From assembly GCA_964464035.1 (NCBI GenBank), contig CAYXEN010000053.1, positions 1-19,238 on the forward strand: DNA of 19,238 nucleotides, given 5' to 3'. The position numbers and the translations under genes were made by a program. Source of the DNA: CAYXEN01 sp964464035 (GTDB lineage: Bacteria > Krumholzibacteriota > Krumholzibacteriia > WVZY01). The stretch's first letter is position 1. Each line of letters begins with the position of its first letter. Below the pieces are notes generated by a model, which saw only the letters and a program-made list of their open reading frames with translations, was not told where the DNA came from and did no database searches. Below are positions 14,954 through 19,238 of this stretch, in pieces.

Positions 14954-17900
14954 CTACTTCGCGACCGCAATCTTTATGGTGGCGGATTTCCCGCCGGCCG
15001 TGATCCTGCAGATGTAGATTCCATTCCTGACGACGACGCCTCTCATGTTCCTCCCGTCCCATTTCTCCTCGTGCGGCCCGGGCATGGTCTGGGGGGCCCC
15101 CGGGGGGTATGACTTCTCGTAGACCAGTTCGCCGGTGAGTGCATATATTCTTATGGAAACCTCTCCCGGGCTGTCCATGAAATAAGTGATCCTCGTCACT
15201 TCCCTGCCCGCACCGAAGGGGTTGGGATAGTTCCGCACGTACTCCTGGAAGTTCCTGCTGCCTATGACGAGCCCGCGAGAGACCAGCTTGCCGGCCAGGT
15301 CCGGCTTCTCGGTCTTCTTGTCGAGCACCGGCATGCGCGCCTGCGACAACTTGTCCGTGATCGACACGGCGCCGGTATCGGGAATGGCCACGTAGATCTT
15401 GCCCTCGGGAGCATTGTCGCCTACGTCCACGTAGACGCGGAATGTGTCGCTCTCCTCGGCCGCCAATACGAGATCCGGGCCCAAGTTCACCCGCACGGGA
15501 TTGGAGCCCAGGTCTCCCTGGAAGCGACGCCCGGATCCCGTCACCACGTAGATCCCATTGAGGAATCGCGCCGGGTCTTGAACCGGGTTGCGCGCTCCGT
15601 CCCAGATCGATACGTCCACCCAGTCGACGAGTGCCGTGTCGGCTCCGGCCGAGGGATTGCTCAACTCGAACGCAAGGACGCCCACATCGGCGAGCCCGCT
15701 CGGAACGGGCTTGGTCACCGTCTCGAAGCCCACGGCTCCCGTTACGTTGTCGACCGTGACGAAAGTTCCCTCCGTCTGGATGGGGATCACTATTTCCTTG
15801 ACGCCGCCTTTCACTATGGCTTCCTGCATGCTGTTCTCGTCGTACGGAAGGTTGGCGATGCTGATCCTTACGGCAACGGGAGGAGTCGACGTCGGAGGCG
15901 CTACGAGGTCCCAGGCGACATCCTGCCCCACGACAAAAGCCTGTTTCGAAGGCGTATTCAGCTTGAAAGCGCCGAAATCGGAAATCAGGAGCCTCGGCTT
16001 CGCGACGGAAGTGTCGACTCCGGCCGCGGCGGGAGCATTCGTTATCCTCGCCTTGATGGTGAAGGGCAGGTTGAAGGAGACTATGGAATCCTGGGCCTCC
16101 GGAGGCGAATCTATCCATGCGCTGAGCGTCAGGACTGCCCTGGGAACGACACGCACCTCCAGTGTATCCTCCACCGCGGGAACGCTGTCGCCCGAATTCT
16201 CGTCGTAGGCCTCGAAGCGAACTCTTATATTCTCGAGTGTCGAATCGACCGGGGCGATCACCCGGAAGAGAGCCGATTTAACGCCTCCCGTTCCGGGACC
16301 GAGGTCGGCCGTCGTCGAGTCCGGGGCGGTAAAGCCGGAGCCGGGCTCGAACTCGATGAAGGCTCTCACTCTCTTTGCCGTTTCGGCGGCCCTCACCGAT
16401 GCTTCGATGTAGAATTCCTGCTCGGTTGAGACGATTGCGTCGACCGCTCCCTGCGGGGCAGTGATACTGAGGTTGGCGTCGGACAGGGTGGCTTTGTTCA
16501 AGACGACGACATTTACCGTGACATTTTTCGCTGACACCAAGGCCGAATCACCCGCGTTGACATCGAGAGGCGGCTTCGATATCGAGCATACTATCGAGAC
16601 CGTACCCCCGGTGGGAACGGAAGGCGCCCTGACGATCCAGTTCGTCGCAACGGAAGGTGTGAACGCCGTGTCCGCGGGTGTGGACGAGGGCTCGATCTGG
16701 AAGCCCGGGGGAAGAGTCACGGAGACCCTGCCCGAACCGTCCACTTCGGCCCCGCCCAGATTGCTCACGACGGAAGAAAGGACGAACACTTGATCGGTGC
16801 TTAGAGTGTCATCCAATGCACCGGCCGGTGAGGTCACCGAGGCCGCGAGCGCGAGATCCGCGGGGAGCTCGATGGTCACCGCTTCCGTATTGTCCACGGG
16901 AGGCTTGGGAATCACCGGGTCGCCGGAATTCCTGGAGACGGCGCTCACGATGGAACTCGTGAACAGTTCCTGGATATTCGGTGCTCCGGCGGCCGTCACC
17001 GTGAACCTGTATACGGTGGACGAATCCCTCGGGATCGATCTCGACGAGTCGGCGGGAGCGGTTATCATCGACGCCCCGTCCGAGACGAGCCGGACGACGA
17101 CCCTGTCGACGTCCTCTCCCGTGTTGCTTACCGTCACATCGATGTAGAAAATCTGGTTCGTGTTGACCTGGGCCAGGTTGGGCTGCGGCTTGTTTGGCGC
17201 CACGGCGGCCGTGGCCGTTATCCTCAAGCCGGACTGCTTCTCCACCAGCACCGAGGAATCGCGGGAGGCGTTCCTTGCTCCCAGATCGTTGAGATCGATT
17301 CCGGAGGCGTAAGCCCTGATCGTCACCAGGCCGGCATCGGCGCCGGTGCTCGCCACCGTGTAACGCAGGCTGTCACCTTCCCCTCCTGGTATGATCCACG
17401 TGCCCCGCCCGGAGAGGAAACTGTCGGGTTTTATAACAACGTAATCTATCAGCGGGCCGGATGCGCCAAAGAATGTCATGTCCCCGGCCGCCGGGGCGGT
17501 CAGCTCCAACGGCGCCTGGCCCCTGTTCTCGAGCATCACGTCAATAGTCCAGCTCTGCGTCTGCTGTTGCGTCACCCGGGCCTGGCTGGGGCTCACGGCC
17601 GTGATCACAAGCGAAGCGGGGATCTGAATGTCCAGGATCGCATCGGATTGGACATGCGGCCCGATCACCACGAGAGAAGTATCGGACGAATTGGCGTCAG
17701 TCGCTCCGAAAACATCCGCACGCAGGATATCGCCGCCGGCCACGGAGTCGGCTTGCACCAAGAAGGTATCGGTCACGGAAGCGCCGCCGGGCAGAAGGCT
17801 CGTGGTCTTGAATGTGGGAACGAGGATCTTGCTTCGCGACGAGTCCGTCAGTCCGAACGTGACGTCCCGCGCCGGAGCTTCGCCGTCGTTTCTCACTGTC

Positions 17901-19238
17901 ACGGTCGTCTTGAACACTTGACCCGTATCGACCGAGGGGGCGTTGGGCGCAACGAGTGAGTTGGAGCTTATGACTATATGGGGCTCAGTCTGTACGAGAA
18001 CCGCTCCGCTCCCCGCACCGGCGGTTTCGGTGTCGTACTGCTTGGGTTGGAGGCTGTTGTTTTCCACCCCGCGTACGAACGCGTGCAACGTATCGAGCCC
18101 CGTCCAGTCGCCGGTGGAATCCGCTATGAACATGAGGCTGTCGATCTCGCCCGTGTAGAGGACACTGTCACCACTCATGAACGCCGATGGTCTTATCCAG
18201 GCGAAGCCTGAATCGTGGACCGCCCGCACCGCCGGGGCCGCGCCGTCGAAAGAAAGCGTCACGGCGGCCTCGCCTTCATTCTTGACGTATACGATCGCCT
18301 GCCAGTCGCTCGCCTGGTTCCGCGTGACCGCGGGTTGGGATGTCTTCACGGACGTCACCCGCAGCACTCCCGGAGTCTCCACCACCATGTTGGCGTATCC
18401 GCCGCCGAAAGTATTGGCCGTGACCACTTGTTGGGAATTCATGTCCTTGCCCGAGAAAATGCCGTGCAACGTCAGTTGACCCGCCGTTGTTCCCGTCGTA
18501 TCGATTTTGAACAACAACGTGTCCAGACCGCTTCCCGCCAGGATTCCCGAACCGGAAACGAACACCGTATCCGCGACAACGGAGTATTCTTGGCTGACGT
18601 CGCCCACTCCGAAGAGATTGAAAATCAGATAGGTGGCCCGGGGATCCAGTTGCACCGGCGCATCACCGTTGTTTCTCACCACCATTCTCGCTTCCCAATC
18701 ACGTACCTGGCCCGTTGTCACCCTGCTCTGGGATACGATTATCTCCTTGATCACCACGGAAGAAGCTCTCTGGACCGTCACGGAATCGGCTCCGGTCGCA
18801 AGAGCCAAGCTGAACTGATTGCCGTTGTCCACGCCCGAAAGAAGTATCGAAGGCGAATAAGTGCCGATGGCGATGGACGTATCCACCACTGCATCCGCGA
18901 ATACCAGGTGAGTCTTTCCCGGCTTGAGAGTATCCGGGCTCAGAGGACTGAGGCCGGCCTGCACCTGATGCCCGTTGTTGTCCGCAAGAGTGAAAGACGT
19001 GTTCTCATCCAGGGCAACGGCCGCTGTTCCCGGGGACATGTCGATATCGACCGAGAAGCTCACCTGGGAACCGCTGCTCACGGAGTCGGGTTGGAGAGAT
19101 CCGGGCGCGTAAACCGGATCGGGCGGGAACTCGAAATAGATGCTGTCCGCCACGGCTGCGCTGTCCGGCCGGTTGCTGTTGATTTCGGTCCCCGATATCG
19201 TTCCAACGAGTGCCTGTAGGCCCGAAGTCGGGAACGAC
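14954..19238 (-). CDS. Very large secreted repeat protein with C-terminal FlgD/type IX-like sorting domain (5' end outside window)
   Basis: The frame is open from the right edge, so the N-terminus is missing; more than 1425 residues are visible. An internal GTG at 19153 is not the real start, because coding-like sequence (GLQALVGTISGTEINSN) continues before it. Counting from that GTG, the protein is built of Ig/CARDB-like beta modules. One type carries SQ-x-x-VT-x-x-Q-x-x-x-W (about 139-169, 269-300, 520-551) followed by N-x-G-x-A. Another carries APN-x-P then V-x-N-x-GE (about 400-430, 652-682). Later modules (about 760-1180) diverge. The end (about 1290-1399) shows VRNYPNPFGAG, ITYFM, IRIYALTGELV and WDGRN-x-x-G-x-x-V-x-NGIY, the layout of FlgD-like and type IX C-terminal domains. 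It is Ser/Thr/Asp-rich with few Cys and Lys, typical of an extracellular stalk or adhesin. It lies just upstream of the PorV-like gene, so the two may be linked in export. Confidence 0.88.
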   Translation of the reverse strand, partial: SFPTSGLQALVGTISGTEINSNRPDSAAVADSIYFEFPPDPVYAPGSLQPDSVSSGSQVSFSVDIDMSPGTAAVALDENTSFTLADNNGHQVQAGLSPLSPDTLKPGKTHLVFADAVVDTSIAIGTYSPSILLSGVDNGNQFSLALATGADSVTVQRASSVVIKEIIVSQSRVTTGQVRDWEARMVVRNNGDAPVQLDPRATYLIFNLFGVGDVSQEYSVVADTVFVSGSGILAGSGLDTLLFKIDTTGTTAGQLTLHGIFSGKDMNSQQVVTANTFGGGYANMVVETPGVLRVTSVKTSQPAVTRNQASDWQAIVYVKNEGEAAVTLSFDGAAPAVRAVHDSGFAWIRPSAFMSGDSVLYTGEIDSLMFIADSTGDWTGLDTLHAFVRGVENNSLQPKQYDTETAGAGSGAVLVQTEPHIVISSNSLVAPNAPSVDTGQVFKTTVTVRNDGEAPARDVTFGLTDSSRSKILVPTFKTTSLLPGGASVTDTFLVQADSVAGGDILRADVFGATDANSSDTSLVVIGPHVQSDAILDIQIPASLVITAVSPSQARVTQQQTQSWTIDVMLENRGQAPLELTAPAAGDMTFFGASGPLIDYVVIKPDSFLSGRGTWIIPGGEGDSLRYTVASTGADAGLVTIRAYASGIDLNDLGARNASRDSSVLVEKQSGLRITATAAVAPNKPQPNLAQVNTNQIFYIDVTVSNTGEDVDRVVVRLVSDGASMITAPADSSRSIPRDSSTVYRFTVTAAGAPNIQELFTSSIVSAVSRNSGDPVIPKPPVDNTEAVTIELPADLALAASVTSPAGALDDTLSTDQVFVLSSVVSNLGGAEVDGSGRVSVTLPPGFQIEPSSTPADTAFTPSVATNWIVRAPSVPTGGTVSIVCSISKPPLDVNAGDSALVSAKNVTVNVVVLNKATLSDANLSITAPQGAVDAIVSTEQEFYIEASVRAAETAKRVRAFIEFEPGSGFTAPDSTTADLGPGTGGVKSALFRVIAPVDSTLENIRVRFEAYDENSGDSVPAVEDTLEVRVVPRAVLTLSAWIDSPPEAQDSIVSFNLPFTIKARITNAPAAAGVDTSVAKPRLLISDFGAFKLNTPSKQAFVVGQDVAWDLVAPPTSTPPVAVRISIANLPYDENSMQEAIVKGGVKEIVIPIQTEGTFVTVDNVTGAVGFETVTKPVPSGLADVGVLAFELSNPSAGADTALVDWVDVSIWDGARNPVQDPARFLNGIYVVTGSGRRFQGDLGSNPVRVNLGPDLVLAAEESDTFRVYVDVGDNAPEGKIYVAIPDTGAVSITDKLSQARMPVLDKKTEKPDLAGKLVSRGLVIGSRNFQEYVRNYPNPFGAGREVTRITYFMDSPGEVSIRIYALTGELVYEKSYPPGAPQTMPGPHEEKWDGRNMRGVVVRNGIYICRITAGGKSATIKIAVAK

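Overview
This window looks like chromosomal DNA from an uncultured, GC-rich, Gram-negative bacterium of the FCB type (a Krumholzibacteriota, Eisenbacteria or Latescibacterota-like lineage is my guess, not a proof). The reasons are several outer-membrane beta-barrel proteins, a PorV/UPF0164-type barrel, two large surface proteins ending in FlgD/type IX-like C-terminal domains, and a lamin-tail-domain secreted protein. No rRNA, tRNA, CRISPR array or insertion sequence is visible. Every gene I can support is on the minus strand, so the region is best read from right to left. The sequence is a scaffold from assembled short reads: there is a run of 100 N at 12912-13011 with the same 55 bp on both sides, and a G-homopolymer at the left edge.

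Right part (19238 to 13030): the 3' part of a very large, repeat-built secreted protein with a C-terminal sorting-like domain, followed by a PorV-like barrel fused to five TPR units. Middle (12872 to 5376): the remarkable part. A 1477-residue membrane protein begins 2 nt after the PorV-TPR stop codon once the false gap is removed. It joins an RsbW-like serine kinase, a transmembrane sensor with HAMP, an RsbU/SpoIIE-type PP2C phosphatase, a transposase-type tandem helix-turn-helix and three STAS domains. It is followed in tight spacing by a ParA-type ATPase, a small ribbon-helix-helix partner overlapping it by 35 bp, a TPR protein, and two stand-alone STAS proteins carrying the same unusual SS(A/G)GWG signature. 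Left part (5227 to 50): a von Willebrand A membrane protein, a lamin-tail surface protein and two small beta-barrel-type envelope proteins, the last apparently broken at the sequence edge. Possible sigma70-like promoters lie before the VWA gene and before the lamin-tail gene.

Working model (inference): the middle block is one operon encoding a partner-switching system in which kinase, phosphatase and antagonists, normally separate proteins (RsbW, RsbU, RsbV), are largely on one membrane-anchored chain, with two free STAS proteins as diffusible partners and a ParA/RHH pair that may place the complex or its DNA target in the cell. No sigma factor is encoded in the window, so the output is unknown.
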